Notes: generated by a model not told the origin, from the letters alone. Counted from the first letter of the stretch, positions 50,172-59,871 are shown. The stretch is 62,338 nucleotides of DNA from Lachnospiraceae bacterium (GCA_009777715.1 WRLH01000021.1:1-62338), one strand, 5' to 3'. Numbers and translations: made by a program.

Positions 50172-51898
50172 TCAGTATAACCAAAGCCAAGAATGGTGAA
50201 ATTGGTTTTGGCTTCAGTTGTCTTGGGGACGATTTCAATTAAATGGGTTTCTGTTTTTTCACCGTTTAAGATAAAAGTCGTCCCGCAATGATTCCAGCCA
50301 GCCTCTAAAGGGTCAAGGGTCCGGACAAGGGCCTTGTCAACAAAAATTTCCGCCGGGGCAAAATTCCGGTCATCAGTATCTTTATAGATTAATAGTAAAT
50401 CCTTTGCTTTAATCTCCATCGTAAATCCCGGCTTGGTTTTATCACGATAAGACCAATTGTCAGTAAATTGCGGGGTCGCCTTAAGGTCGTCATTCCGTTC
50501 AACACTTTGCAAAACCCGGTCATATTCCGTAAAGCCGCCGCAATCTAAAGCCTTAACCGCTTCGTCCGTTTCGATATTTTGCCTCGTCAGTAATTTTAGG
50601 TTTTTGTAGCGGTCGCCGATAATGGGCGTGGTGGGTAATTTTTCGTTAGTGCAAGGCATATTATCAGGCATATCACTAGTCAGCTTGCCTTGTAAATTGA
50701 TTTTTGGTGCTTCTGCTTCATCAGCTATTTTCCACAGATAATCTAAGCTGTCCGCCATGATTTGGTGGCCAGTATTGCTAGGGTGCAGGATATCATGGAA
50801 ATAATGACGGCGCGTAAGAACGCTATCTGAAAGATCATTTTCTGAAAGAAAACGATTTTTTGCATACTCCGGAAGCACAGCTTGTTTTGCGCTGACCATC
50901 GGAAAATCATAATGATAACCCACTTTTGCCAGGCGGTCCTCAAGGTTTTCATCATTGGCAAAAACAGAAAACAAAAGAATTACAGCCGGGCTGCCCGCCC
51001 CTTCATATGCCATCAGGCACAAACTTTCATAACAGACCCCATTTGTCTCATCGGAATAGTCATTAACCGCAAATTCAATAATGACAATGTCCGGGGCTTG
51101 GTTTTCGGGAGCAAGAATATCACGCTTATATCTTGCAATGCCCAGCTGGGACGGAGTCCCGCCGATTCCGGCTTTGACGAAGTGAACTTTGTCGGTATCT
51201 TTTGCAAAACGCTTTTTAAAAGCTTCACATGACAGTTTAGCATAACACCTGTTATTTATTGGCTTTGCCCCAGCCCCTTGGGTAATTGAACCGCCGATAT
51301 AAGCAATCGTTATCTCCTCTCCTAGTTTGGCTTTTGCGATTGCTTTTTTGAGACGGGCTAAGTTACCAGTATGTAAAAGGGAAGCTTTTATCATCTTCTG
51401 ATAAGCTTGTGAATTAAAATCAACGGGCTTGTCCGCTTCGGGCGGATCGATGTTCAGGCTTTCGCGCAAATTTAGCGAGACTGAAATCTCTGCCAGCATA
51501 TAACAAGGAAAGGTGATTTGGAATGAAGCTAGCAGGGCTTCAAAATCTGCTTCGTCTGTTTCGGGGCTAATTAATATCCGGGTGGTTTCGCCGTTAAGCG
51601 GAATGATTGCGTTCCATTTTGAGCGGTAGCCTTTTTCGTCACTAATATTAATGGAAAAACAGGCTGTTTCATCGGCGGTTTCAGATATCGCGCTAATGCT
51701 TATATTTATGCTGTCAGCCAGCCGGGTAAATGATTTTACCTGTTCTAATTGCTTTACGTAATCAAGGTTTAGCTTGGGGGTCATCATCTTTGCTTGCTCG
51801 CTTATTCTTCCGCTAAGATGGTAACTTTCGGTGAAGCTGTTTCCGTCATGCTTTCCTTCGATGAGGTTGTTGCGCAGGATATAGATTTCGTTGGTCAT
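50168..51898 (-). CDS. SGNH-type carbohydrate esterase
   Basis: 576-residue predicted esterase, no signal peptide. The middle SGNH hydrolase domain (about 190-415) has the Ser block IAYIGGSITQG, Gly in GIGGTPSQLG, Asn in IIEFAVNDYSDE and the Asp/His pair in DILHPSNTGH. An N-terminal beta-rich part (about 1-170) and a C-terminal domain (about 440-576), perhaps a carbohydrate-binding beta-sandwich, flank it. It probably removes acetyl groups from imported xylo-oligosaccharides; this is inferred from context. AAAGGAG lies 6-7 nt before the ATG. It does not belong to an obvious operon. Confidence 0.82.
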   Translation of the reverse strand: MTNEIYILRNNLIEGKHDGNSFTESYHLSGRISEQAKMMTPKLNLDYVKQLEQVKSFTRLADSINISISAISETADETACFSINISDEKGYRSKWNAIIPLNGETTRILISPETDEADFEALLASFQITFPCYMLAEISVSLNLRESLNIDPPEADKPVDFNSQAYQKMIKASLLHTGNLARLKKAIAKAKLGEEITIAYIGGSITQGAGAKPINNRCYAKLSCEAFKKRFAKDTDKVHFVKAGIGGTPSQLGIARYKRDILAPENQAPDIVIIEFAVNDYSDETNGVCYESLCLMAYEGAGSPAVILLFSVFANDENLEDRLAKVGYHYDFPMVSAKQAVLPEYAKNRFLSENDLSDSVLTRRHYFHDILHPSNTGHQIMADSLDYLWKIADEAEAPKINLQGKLTSDMPDNMPCTNEKLPTTPIIGDRYKNLKLLTRQNIETDEAVKALDCGGFTEYDRVLQSVERNDDLKATPQFTDNWSYRDKTKPGFTMEIKAKDLLLIYKDTDDRNFAPAEIFVDKALVRTLDPLEAGWNHCGTTFILNGEKTETHLIEIVPKTTEAKTNFTILGFGYTD

Positions 51899-52079
51899 AT
51901 GGGGGCTCCTTTTAATCTATTGGGGTTGGGGTTTTTGGCTATGTTTATTATGGGCTGTTTGGGGCTTTTAGTCAATAGGGTTGTGAAATTCCGCGCGTTT
52001 GAGAGTGCCAGCACCAGGCCCGCTTCGCCGTCTGCTTCATTGCGGCCTCCGAGCCGCAATCCCTTATTGGTATTCCGCA

Positions 52080-52305
52080 GTACATGAGCAAATAAATTTC
52101 CACGCCTGCAAGGTATACGTGTATACCTTTGAAACTGCGAAATCAAAAGCAAAATGCCCAATTTTCGGCCATAAAAATAAATCGCGGCAAATTCCTATTT
52201 TATGAACAGGAATATTGCTCGCGATTTTTTTTATTTGCTCCTCAATTGAGCATTTTTTGATTCCTTGTCTCAAAGGGCAGGAGCGGAAAATTTTTGCTCA
52301 TGCAC
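52080..52305 (+). mobile_element. MITE-like element with terminal inverted repeats, copy 2
   Basis: 226 bp, same orientation as copy 1. Left end GTACATGAGCAAATAAATTT (then CCACG), right end GGAAAATTTTTGCTCATGCAC. The central terminator-like hairpin with its T-run is at about 52180-52230. It has an extra AAGGTATACG-TGTATACCTT palindrome near the left end (about 52110-52129) that copy 1 lacks. Confidence 0.75.
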
Positions 52306-52520
52306 ATACAAGTTACGACTTAAGAGATTGCGGAGCAAGTCCGCAATGACGCAGATAAACACTTCATCGTGCGATAGAGAGTGCGATTCATAAGACCGAC
52401 CCTTGAGAGACGTCGGCATTTAGGCGGCGTATTGTGACGCCTTAGTGGCCGTTACGTCTCTCTCGGAGCGAAAGCGTGTCGGGCGGTGAATTGACACTCT
52501 CGAACGCGCGGATTATGAGA
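52306..52520 (+). repeat. Module linked to the TIR element, copy 2
   Basis: Begins ATACAAGTTACGACTTAAGA and carries an ATTGCGG...CCGCAAT palindrome, GAGAGTGCGATTCATAAG with ACCGACCCTTGAG, and GAATTGACACTCTCGAACG. An insertion (GGCGGCGTATTGTGACGCC region, about 52420-52450) sets it apart from copy 1. Confidence 0.7.
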
Positions 52521-52736
52521 TTGCGGCTCGGAGGCCGCAATGACCAGGCTAAGTGATTGCGGCTCGGAGGCCGCAATGACCAGGCTAAGTGTTTGCGGCT
52601 CGGAGGCCACAAAGACAGCAATTCGGGCGAGGCCGCAATGACAGCTAAGAAAGTAATGATTGACTTAAACTCAAAAAAAGCCCATAATAAACATAACCGA
52701 AAGGCGAATTACGCCAAGGAACAACGGAGGAAGCAA

Positions 52737-54260
52737 ATGAAAAACCAAACCAACCTAAACCACCACATCAGCCAAAATGAAAAAGTCCCCTTCACTAATA
52801 ACGCCGCATTCTGCATTGGGACAGGCCGAATGAATCTTGCGCTTAGGCATGAGTATCACAAACAGCTCGAAAAAGTGCAAACAGAAATCGGTTTCAAATA
52901 TATCCGCGGACATGGCCTTTTTCATGATGACATGGCCATTTACCAGACATATATGGAAGATGGCATCGAAAAAGAAGAATATAATTTTACCTATGTTGAC
53001 ATGGTTTTTGATGATTATCTTTCGCTAAACCTAAAACCCTTTATTGAACTAGGCTTTATGCCGGAGAAAATGGCTTCCAGCGGCCAGACAGTCTTTTGGT
53101 GGAAAGGAAATGTCACCCCGCCAGCCGATTATGACAAGTGGACACGCTTAGTATGTGCAACAATAAACCACTGGATTGACCGCTATGGTTTGGAAGAAGT
53201 AAAATCATGGCCTTTTGAAGTATGGAATGAACCAAACCTTAATGCTTTTTGGAAAAATGCCGACATTGACGAATACTTTAAGCTCTATGACGTGACCGCC
53301 CGGGCGGTCAAAAGCTGCCATCCTCATCTTCGGGTTGGCGGCCCGGCGATTTGCGGCGTTGATGATGAACGCTGGATGCGGTCGTTTCTTATGTATTGCC
53401 GGGAAAATAAAGCCCCGCTTGATTTTGTCACCCGCCATGCTTATGGGACGGAAATGCCAGAAAATGACGGCCATTATGTATACCAAAAACTTAGGAAACC
53501 GGAAGAATTCATGCTTGAGCCATTAGGAAGCCGGGAAATCATTGACAGCTTTCCGGAATACAAGGGCATGGAAATGCACATTACGGAATTTAATACCTCT
53601 TACAGCCCGCTTAACCCGGTTCACGATACGAACCAAAACGCGGCTTATATTGCCAGGCTGCTTTGTGAGCTTGGGGAAAGTTCGGCTTCTTATTCTTATT
53701 GGACGTTCGGTGATGTTTTTGAAGAAGCCGGGGTTGCGTTTACGCCTTTTTCTGGCTGTTTTGGCCTGCTTGCAAATGGCATGATACCGAAACCGACTTA
53801 TTTTACCTATCTCTTCTACAAAGATTTATATGAAACAGCGGTGGCAAAAAACGACCACTTCATTATCACCAAAAATGAACATGGGGATTTCCGGGGCATT
53901 GCTTGGAATTTGGTCTTGGAAGAAAATAGTGAAGCTGCTTCATTATCGGTCAAATTATCTTTTGAAGCGGAAAAAGGAACATATTTTATACTTAAAAAAA
54001 CCGTTGATCAAAATCATGGCAATCCTTTAAAGGATTGGCTTAACATGGGTTCGCCGTCTAACCCAAGCAAAGAGCAAACCGCACTTCTTCGTGAATGCGC
54101 AAAGCCGCTGATTACAACGGCGCAAAGTAAAGTTAATGATGATATCCTTAATTTCGAGTTTGGGCTTGACGCCAATGCGGTCTGTTTTTTTGAAATTAAG
54201 AAAATTACGCCGCAATGCGACCGCGGTTTTAATCCAAAGCGGATAGCCGGGGCGATATGA
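52737..54260 (+). CDS. Glycoside hydrolase family 39 beta-xylosidase
   Basis: 507-residue cytoplasmic GH39 enzyme cleaving xylose from xylo-oligosaccharides. IGFKYIRGHGLFHDDM (about 40-55) starts the TIM barrel, the acid/base Glu is in FEVWNEPNLNAFW (about 160-172) and the nucleophile Glu in MHITEFNTSY (about 279-288). A C-terminal beta-sandwich follows. The ATG 52737 was chosen for CGGAGG at 6 nt; 60 upstream in-frame codons derive from repeat palindromes. Convergent with the GH43 gene. Confidence 0.92.
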   Translation: MKNQTNLNHHISQNEKVPFTNNAAFCIGTGRMNLALRHEYHKQLEKVQTEIGFKYIRGHGLFHDDMAIYQTYMEDGIEKEEYNFTYVDMVFDDYLSLNLKPFIELGFMPEKMASSGQTVFWWKGNVTPPADYDKWTRLVCATINHWIDRYGLEEVKSWPFEVWNEPNLNAFWKNADIDEYFKLYDVTARAVKSCHPHLRVGGPAICGVDDERWMRSFLMYCRENKAPLDFVTRHAYGTEMPENDGHYVYQKLRKPEEFMLEPLGSREIIDSFPEYKGMEMHITEFNTSYSPLNPVHDTNQNAAYIARLLCELGESSASYSYWTFGDVFEEAGVAFTPFSGCFGLLANGMIPKPTYFTYLFYKDLYETAVAKNDHFIITKNEHGDFRGIAWNLVLEENSEAASLSVKLSFEAEKGTYFILKKTVDQNHGNPLKDWLNMGSPSNPSKEQTALLRECAKPLITTAQSKVNDDILNFEFGLDANAVCFFEIKKITPQCDRGFNPKRIAGAI

Positions 54261-54289
54261 GTTAATATTTTGCTGACGAGCTCAAAACA

Positions 54290-55678
54290 TCAATCAAAGC
54301 GAAGCGCTTTTATGCTTGCACCATTTTTTGATTCGCTCCGGTAGATAAGGTATAAGGCATTCACCCCGTCGGGAATTGTAACTAGCGTCGAAAACTCGGT
54401 CCAGATATTTGAACTGACAATTGGGATCTGGCCATGGCATTCTCCGTTTAGCGTTAAACGAACCTCAAACGTCCCCCGGTTGTAACCGCGGGTAAGAATG
54501 GTGATTTTCTTTAAACCTGTAAATGAAAAATACTTAAAGCCCACCACGCAGCCATCAGTTATCCCCGTGATATAGGCTGGGTCAGTATCTCCGTCATTTC
54601 CATCTTGGGTGATCCGCGGGAAATAATCACCATCAGTTTCATGGTACAAATTGCAAGCGATATAAGCCGGGTATTCGCCAAACCCGGCCAAAGGTTTTCC
54701 GTTTGCCCCCATCGAAGTCATTTCAACTTGCTTTATTGCCCCATCTCCAGATATTTTGATTTCTTCCATCATGCCTTGGCGCGAAAACCAAGTCCCATTC
54801 GTCATCCGATGGTAAAAAATATACCATTTATTGTTTATTTCGCAAATGCTGCCATGGTTGTTGCCCAGCATATAGGCGTGTTTTTCCGCTTTTTTATAAG
54901 TATCAATATGTAAATCACAGTTGCTGACAATGACCCCGCCATAAGTGAAACCATGGGTTGGGTATTTACTGACCGCATAACATAATTCCGTCATCGGCGT
55001 TGAGGAATAGATCAGATAATATAAGCCATTTACTTTGCGGATTGAGGCGGCTTCAAAATATTCATGCTGATAAAAACTAGTCCCCTCGCCATAACAATTG
55101 CCGGGAATAATGATTTTTGGCTCTTCTTTTATTGTCAGCATATCAGGAAAAAGCACGGTTGCAAAACAGCCGGAACGTGACGAATCACCATGGCCGCAAA
55201 ACCCGGTATACAAATAAGTGAGGTTGCCCTCAGTCATGACACCGGGGTCAAACTGCGGTTCATCATTTTCCCGCTCGCCTAAGCGGACTCCGTCTGGATA
55301 ACGGACATAACCGTAAAACTCGTATTGCCCGGCCGGGTAATCGCAAACGGCAATCGAAACAACATTAGCTTTATCAAGAACATAATAAAGATAATAACGC
55401 CCGTCCGGCCCTTTGGTCACATCGGGAGCATAAAGGACCATCTGGCCGCCAGTATTTAGGGGGTCATTCGTTTTCTTATAAATAACGCCCTCATAACGCC
55501 AGTTTGTAAGGTCGCCCACCGCCGCCGACCAGCAGACATAATCGTTTAGGCAAAAAACCCAGCCGCCCGCCCGGTCATGTGAACCATACACATAAACACG
55601 GCCGTCAAAAATATGGGGTTCGCCGTCTGGAATATATTCCCAAGAGGGCAAATATGGATTAAAGCATTGGTTTTCCAT
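54290..55678 (-). CDS. Glycoside hydrolase family 43 with C-terminal CBM6-like domain
   Basis: 462-residue cytoplasmic enzyme, probably beta-xylosidase or alpha-L-arabinofuranosidase. The five-bladed propeller (about 1-310) has the early Asp in IPDGEPHIFDGRVYVYGSHD, a pKa-tuning Asp in YAPDVTKGPDGRYYLYY and the acid Glu in YFEAASIRKVNGLYYLIYS. A beta-sandwich of CBM6 type (about 325-462, ending LYLIYRSES) follows. Its ATG overlaps the GH67 stop codon (TAATG), so translation is coupled. Confidence 0.9.
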   Translation of the reverse strand: MENQCFNPYLPSWEYIPDGEPHIFDGRVYVYGSHDRAGGWVFCLNDYVCWSAAVGDLTNWRYEGVIYKKTNDPLNTGGQMVLYAPDVTKGPDGRYYLYYVLDKANVVSIAVCDYPAGQYEFYGYVRYPDGVRLGERENDEPQFDPGVMTEGNLTYLYTGFCGHGDSSRSGCFATVLFPDMLTIKEEPKIIIPGNCYGEGTSFYQHEYFEAASIRKVNGLYYLIYSSTPMTELCYAVSKYPTHGFTYGGVIVSNCDLHIDTYKKAEKHAYMLGNNHGSICEINNKWYIFYHRMTNGTWFSRQGMMEEIKISGDGAIKQVEMTSMGANGKPLAGFGEYPAYIACNLYHETDGDYFPRITQDGNDGDTDPAYITGITDGCVVGFKYFSFTGLKKITILTRGYNRGTFEVRLTLNGECHGQIPIVSSNIWTEFSTLVTIPDGVNALYLIYRSESKNGASIKALRFD

Positions 55679-57648
55679 TAGAAAATTTCACGCCCCTTTT
55701 CATCTTTAATCCCGCTTTTCCGGTAAAAATATGTATTAACTTGGTCGCGCCATTCTTTTGCATTGATAAGCTGGAGCGAAAACCGCTCTTTAACCAGTTT
55801 AAAAACTTGAGCCGGGATTTTTGCGCTTAGCCCCTCCCATGCCCTTATCATCTCTTCCACTTCCAAAACGCCCTCAAAATGGGTGTCGTAGATATGCTGG
55901 ATCAGCGTTTTGCCGCTCTTTAAGACATATTTGTAAGGGACATGATGGAAAAATAAAAGCAGCTCTTCCGGGCAGGTTTCGATATCGTCATAAAGGGACG
56001 CATTTGGCTCATGGTATTGGCTGGTGTAGCCTGTTCCATTAAGGGTGCGGTCAACACCAATCCCTAAGTGGTCTGAGCGATGATAAGTCCCCCATAATGA
56101 GTATTCATAACCGTCAACGCTTGGCCCATAATGTAAATGCGGAGTAACCATCCAGCCAATGCCTAGCGGGCTGGTATATTTTTCGTATGTTTCCCTTGAC
56201 GAAAGCAAAATCTTCTTAACCACGCTAACGGTTTCTTCATCACATGATAAAGTCATCTTAATCCATTCTTCGGCGATTTCCGCCGCTGTTAAAGAAACCG
56301 ACCACGCTAAACGGCCAAAACCGTATAAATTGGCAGCCGCCAAATCATTTCCGGTCCAGTTTTCGTCATTGCCAGTATTCGTGACCGCGCAAAATCCGAT
56401 TTTTTTGATGACATCAAAAATGGTCTCATCAGATTGATGATTAAAGCCAAGCACTTCCTTAAACATCGGGACAAGATAACAAACGTCAATTTGGTGGCCC
56501 GTATATTCTTGGGCAATCTGCACCTCAAGCATTTGGTTTGTTTCTTTAAGCCCGCCCAGAAGCGGCGAAACAGGTTCGCGGATTTGGAAATCCATTGGGC
56601 CGTTTTTGATTTGGAGGACGACATTATCAAGATAATCACCGTCAGTCTTGATGAAATTGTCATAACCTGCCCTTGCCCGGTCTGTTTTCCGGTCGCGCCA
56701 ATCCTGGGTACAATTATAAACAAAGCAGCGCCAGATAACCAAGCCGCCATATGGTTTTAAAAGACGCGCTAGCATATTTGCCCCATCGGCTTGGGTACGT
56801 CCATAGGTAAAAGGGCCTGGCCGTCCTTCGGAATCGGCTTTGACAAGAAAACCGCCAAGACCTGGGAGTGCTTCGTATACAGTGGCAATTTGCCCGCGCC
56901 ACCAAGAAATTACTTCCTCATCAAAAGGGTCGGCGCTATCCGGCCCGCCCAGCTCTAACGGCGCGGCAAAATTTAAGCTTAAGAAGAGCTTAATCCCATA
57001 TCCGGCAAAAATATCCTTAAGTTTTCTCACTTCGTCAAAATAAGCCGGGGTAATTAAGAAAGTCGCGGCATCTTTGACATTAACGTTGTTGATGACGACC
57101 CCATTAATCCCAATGCTGGCAATCAGGCGGGCATAATCTTTTGTCCGCTCATTAACTAAAATCTTATTTTCTTTAAAAAAGAAAGAAGACCCGGAATAAC
57201 CGCGTTCAATGCTGCCATCGAGATTGTCCCAATGATTGAGCATCCGGTTTTTGATGTCAGGAATGCTTGTGATATTAATGCCATCAAGCGGCTTTTCCAT
57301 CAAAATCTGCCTAAGCAGGAAAAAAATGCCATATAATACTCCGTTTTCACCAGAAGCTTCTATATTAATGTGGTCCGCTTCTGCTGTTAAGCGGAAACCT
57401 TCATCCGGAATCATCTCATCGGCTATTCTTAAGATCCGAAGTCCATTCTTAATATTTGCTTCTTTAATTAAAGAAGGCTTAACGCCTAGCATTCCGTTAA
57501 CGCCCCTAAAAAACTCTTCCAAGGCATTGGAAATAATCGCGCTCCGTTCATTGAAGCCATCTAAATGAACCATTTCACAAAACTTTAGGTTGTTTCGGCT
57601 TGCTTTTGCATGGTACTTTAGCCATAGGCTGGTCCAATTTTTTTCCAT
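55678..57648 (-). CDS. aguA: GH67 alpha-glucuronidase
   Basis: 656-residue cytoplasmic enzyme that removes (4-O-methyl)glucuronic acid from the non-reducing end of aldouronates. It shows GVLYGIFFLLRQIL, MLNHWDNLDGSIERGYSGSSFF (about 136-157, GH67 signature), GINGVVINNVNV, FLVKADSEGRPGPFTYGRTQADGANMLA (with a candidate catalytic Glu) and a C-terminal domain with LGIGWMVTPHLHYGPSVDGYEYS. Length is typical. AAAGGA precedes the ATG. First gene of the minus-strand operon with GH43, divergent from the importer genes, as expected of an aldouronate locus. Confidence 0.95.
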   Translation of the reverse strand: MEKNWTSLWLKYHAKASRNNLKFCEMVHLDGFNERSAIISNALEEFFRGVNGMLGVKPSLIKEANIKNGLRILRIADEMIPDEGFRLTAEADHINIEASGENGVLYGIFFLLRQILMEKPLDGINITSIPDIKNRMLNHWDNLDGSIERGYSGSSFFFKENKILVNERTKDYARLIASIGINGVVINNVNVKDAATFLITPAYFDEVRKLKDIFAGYGIKLFLSLNFAAPLELGGPDSADPFDEEVISWWRGQIATVYEALPGLGGFLVKADSEGRPGPFTYGRTQADGANMLARLLKPYGGLVIWRCFVYNCTQDWRDRKTDRARAGYDNFIKTDGDYLDNVVLQIKNGPMDFQIREPVSPLLGGLKETNQMLEVQIAQEYTGHQIDVCYLVPMFKEVLGFNHQSDETIFDVIKKIGFCAVTNTGNDENWTGNDLAAANLYGFGRLAWSVSLTAAEIAEEWIKMTLSCDEETVSVVKKILLSSRETYEKYTSPLGIGWMVTPHLHYGPSVDGYEYSLWGTYHRSDHLGIGVDRTLNGTGYTSQYHEPNASLYDDIETCPEELLLFFHHVPYKYVLKSGKTLIQHIYDTHFEGVLEVEEMIRAWEGLSAKIPAQVFKLVKERFSLQLINAKEWRDQVNTYFYRKSGIKDEKGREIF

Positions 57649-57793
57649 AAATATATCACGTTCCTTTCAAGGTCTAAAAATTTTTTTCTCCCCCTCATGC
57701 TTAGATTGCTTTTCAGAAAATTCATTTTTTCTTGCCATTTAAACAAGAATCTATCTAATTCTTGCTCAAGGCTTCTATCGCATCACTTTTTCT

Positions 57794-57829
57794 ATTATAC
57801 TATTCTTGTGCAAAATTGCAATAAAAATA
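57794..57829 (-). promoter_or_regulatory. Promoter of GH67-GH43 operon with motif copy 1
   Basis: On the minus strand TTGCAA, a 16-bp spacer and TATAAT (57794-57799). Motif copy 1 (57806-57829) covers the -35. Confidence 0.55.
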
Positions 57830-57925
57830 TTCCTTTTCAGGCTCCCCATGATTTCTGTTTGTGCAAAAAAGCAATAATTATATAAAATTTCCGCAAATTA
57901 TTAGTAAAAATAGCAATAATCAGTA
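57806..57925 (+). promoter_or_regulatory. Three direct motif copies with helical phasing
   Basis: Three copies of a 24-25-bp motif with core (A)GCAATAA start at 57806, 57859 and 57901. Intervals of 53 and 42 bp equal about 5 and 4 turns, so all copies face the same side of DNA. Copies 1 and 2 also share TTGTGCAAAA. Likely operator sites of an AraC- or LacI-type regulator. Confidence 0.6.
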
Positions 57926-57941
57926 ACTGAATCGCAAGAAT

Positions 57942-57947
57942 TATAAT
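57942..57947 (+). promoter_or_regulatory. -10 of binding-protein gene; no -35
   Basis: A perfect TATAAT with no recognisable -35 (ATCAGT at the right distance). Motif copy 3 (57901-57925) covers the -35 position, which suits an activator-dependent promoter. Confidence 0.55.
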
Positions 57948-58029
57948 GCCAGCTGGTCTAAGTCATGTTAGAATACAAATAGTACAAAAAAGTAGGATTA
58001 CCTACAATACCAAAAATGGGAGGTAAAAA

Positions 58030-59790
58030 ATGAAGTTAAAAAAAGTTATTGCACTTCTGTTGGCTTCTGTTATGGCTGTTAGTCTTTTAGCAGCTTGCGG
58101 AAGCAGCAACGATGGTGGAGCGACGACACCGCCGGCACAAGTTGACACTAGCTCAACTGGCCAAGTTGACACACAGGCCGTCGAAGAAATCCAAACTGGC
58201 TATGTGCCTTGGGATTTTGGACCGCACAACCCCGTCACCATCACAATGTGGATTGTTACCAACTCCGGTGAACCGGCAGCTGACAACAAAATTCACCGCC
58301 GTATCCAAGAAGAACTTGGTGTTACGCTCGATATCGAGTTCACCACCACCGATAATCAAGATATGCGTATCAGCACAATGCTTGCTGGCGGACAATATCC
58401 GATGATTATGGGTACAACCCACAACGATGCTTTGATGACCGCAGGCGGAGCTTATCTGCGTCTTGACGATTATCTGGCAACCGGCAACTGGCCGCTCCTT
58501 AGGGAACACGTTGAACCGCACATTCGCAAATTAAGCTATCGTGCCGGAGAAGTTCCCGATGGTTTCTACCAATTCCCGAACTACAACCGTTGGTATGGCC
58601 CGCAAATCCAATTTGAAGACTGGTCAGCTCCGGCTTTCTGGATTCAAAAAGCTGTTTTAGAAGATGCTGGCTTCCCGAATGTTGACGGAATTACCGTTGA
58701 TGAGTATTTCGAATTAATCGAAAACTATGCAGCGAAATATCCGACTATCGACGGAGTCCCGACAGTTGGCTTTACCCTTGACTTCTCTGAAGGACGTCAA
58801 TGGTCAGTAACAAACAATGCCCTGCAATTACAAGGCGGAGCAAACTGGGGCGGAGCATTCCCGGATCTTAATACCGGCGTTATCCGTCACTACATCACTG
58901 ATGATTATGCCAAAAGATGGGCACAAAAGCTCATGGAAATCAACCAAAAGGGTCTTCTTGATCCCGAAGCATTCACTGCTACAACTGACCAATTCATCGC
59001 AAGGCTTTCAAGCGGCGCTGTCTTAGGTTTCCCTCACCAACGTTGGGCGTTTGGTCTTGCCCAAGATTCACTTCGTGCAGAAGAAAGATATGAGCGTACT
59101 TATGTACCGCTAATGCCTACTTTTGACGGAATCGCTCCTCATTATTCAACTGGCCAGATTATGAATGTCCATCAGGGCATGGGTATCTCCGTTGACGCTG
59201 AAAATCCAGAAATGCTGCTTGATTTCTTAGAAATCATGATGACCGAATACTGGCAGAAGCTTCTTTTCTGGGGCATTGAAGGCGAAGATTATTTAGTAGA
59301 CGCTGATGGCAGCTACTATCGTACCCAACAAATGCGCGATGAGCAGTATGACGCTTTATGGCAAGCCAGCAACCAAGCACGTGCTTTCCGTGATCAGCTT
59401 CCGAAATTCCAAGGCTTATGGCCTGATGGCAATGCTGACTCCGCTGGTTTCCAAGGCAGAGAATTCTTTGACGGCCTTGGCGAATATGACCAGAACTTCC
59501 TTACTGCTTATAACAAGCAATACTGGGCACAATTCTTTAATGATGCTTATGAAATGCCTTCATTCTATCCTATTTGGCAGCTTCATGGTATGCTTTCAGT
59601 AGAAGCTTCCCTTGCTAACCAAATGCTTGACGAAATCCAATATCCATATTTCGCTCGCCTTGCCTTAGCAACTCCAGATACTTTTGAAAGTGTTTGGGAA
59701 GAGTTCGTTGGCCAAGTAGCCTTAATTGACACCCAATTATATCTCGACGAAATTAATGTTATCGTTGACGATATTCTTGCAAATCAATAA
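58030..59790 (+). CDS. Aldouronate ABC importer, substrate-binding lipoprotein (LplA-like)
   Basis: 586-residue extracellular solute-binding protein. The signal peptide (MKLKKVIALLLASVMAVSLL) ends in the lipobox LAAC, with Cys near residue 22, followed by a Ser/Gly/Thr linker. The mature part has the family 1 binding-protein form (VTITMWIVTNSG, EELGVTLDIEFTTTDNQDMRISTMLAGGQYP). Proteins of this length with LplB- and YtcP-like permeases take up aldouronates in Paenibacillus-type loci; GH67 next door supports that. GGGAGG lies 6 nt before the ATG. Confidence 0.9.
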   Translation: MKLKKVIALLLASVMAVSLLAACGSSNDGGATTPPAQVDTSSTGQVDTQAVEEIQTGYVPWDFGPHNPVTITMWIVTNSGEPAADNKIHRRIQEELGVTLDIEFTTTDNQDMRISTMLAGGQYPMIMGTTHNDALMTAGGAYLRLDDYLATGNWPLLREHVEPHIRKLSYRAGEVPDGFYQFPNYNRWYGPQIQFEDWSAPAFWIQKAVLEDAGFPNVDGITVDEYFELIENYAAKYPTIDGVPTVGFTLDFSEGRQWSVTNNALQLQGGANWGGAFPDLNTGVIRHYITDDYAKRWAQKLMEINQKGLLDPEAFTATTDQFIARLSSGAVLGFPHQRWAFGLAQDSLRAEERYERTYVPLMPTFDGIAPHYSTGQIMNVHQGMGISVDAENPEMLLDFLEIMMTEYWQKLLFWGIEGEDYLVDADGSYYRTQQMRDEQYDALWQASNQARAFRDQLPKFQGLWPDGNADSAGFQGREFFDGLGEYDQNFLTAYNKQYWAQFFNDAYEMPSFYPIWQLHGMLSVEASLANQMLDEIQYPYFARLALATPDTFESVWEEFVGQVALIDTQLYLDEINVIVDDILANQ

Positions 59791-59809
59791 TCATTAGCTT
59801 TTACCCATT

Positions 59810-59839
59810 GGGGGACAGATTTATCTGTCCCCCCCTTTT
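59810..59839 (+). terminator. Hairpin between binding protein and first permease
   Basis: 10-bp stem GGGGGACAGA / TCTGTCCCCC with a 4-nt loop, followed by CC and TTTT. As an intra-operon attenuator it could give more binding protein than permease, which is usual for importers. Confidence 0.8.
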
Positions 59840-59871
59840 ATCAATTAAAGTAAAGTAAAGGACGTGAATCC

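Larger units (their letters stand above)
51899..52736. other. Repeat island between SGNH esterase and GH39 genes
   Basis: 838 bp in a divergent gap with no supported gene. It holds palindromes (52039-52061, about 52327-52350, 52519-52543, 52556-52581 and degenerate ones to 52640), the TIR element (52080-52305) and its module (52306-52520). A frame open from 52557 reads through palindromes into GH39 and is not used as its start. Confidence 0.8.
57649..58029. other. Divergent control region of the aldouronate locus
   Basis: 381 bp, AT-rich, without a gene. It holds two opposed promoters and three phased motif copies. No CcpA cre-like site was recognised. Confidence 0.75.

Noticed and set aside
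52557-52736. Extension of GH39 by 60 residues
   Set aside because: The residues (RLGGRNDQAKC, RLGGHKD) are translations of ATTGCGG/CCGCAAT palindromes; a proper GGAGG site marks 52737.
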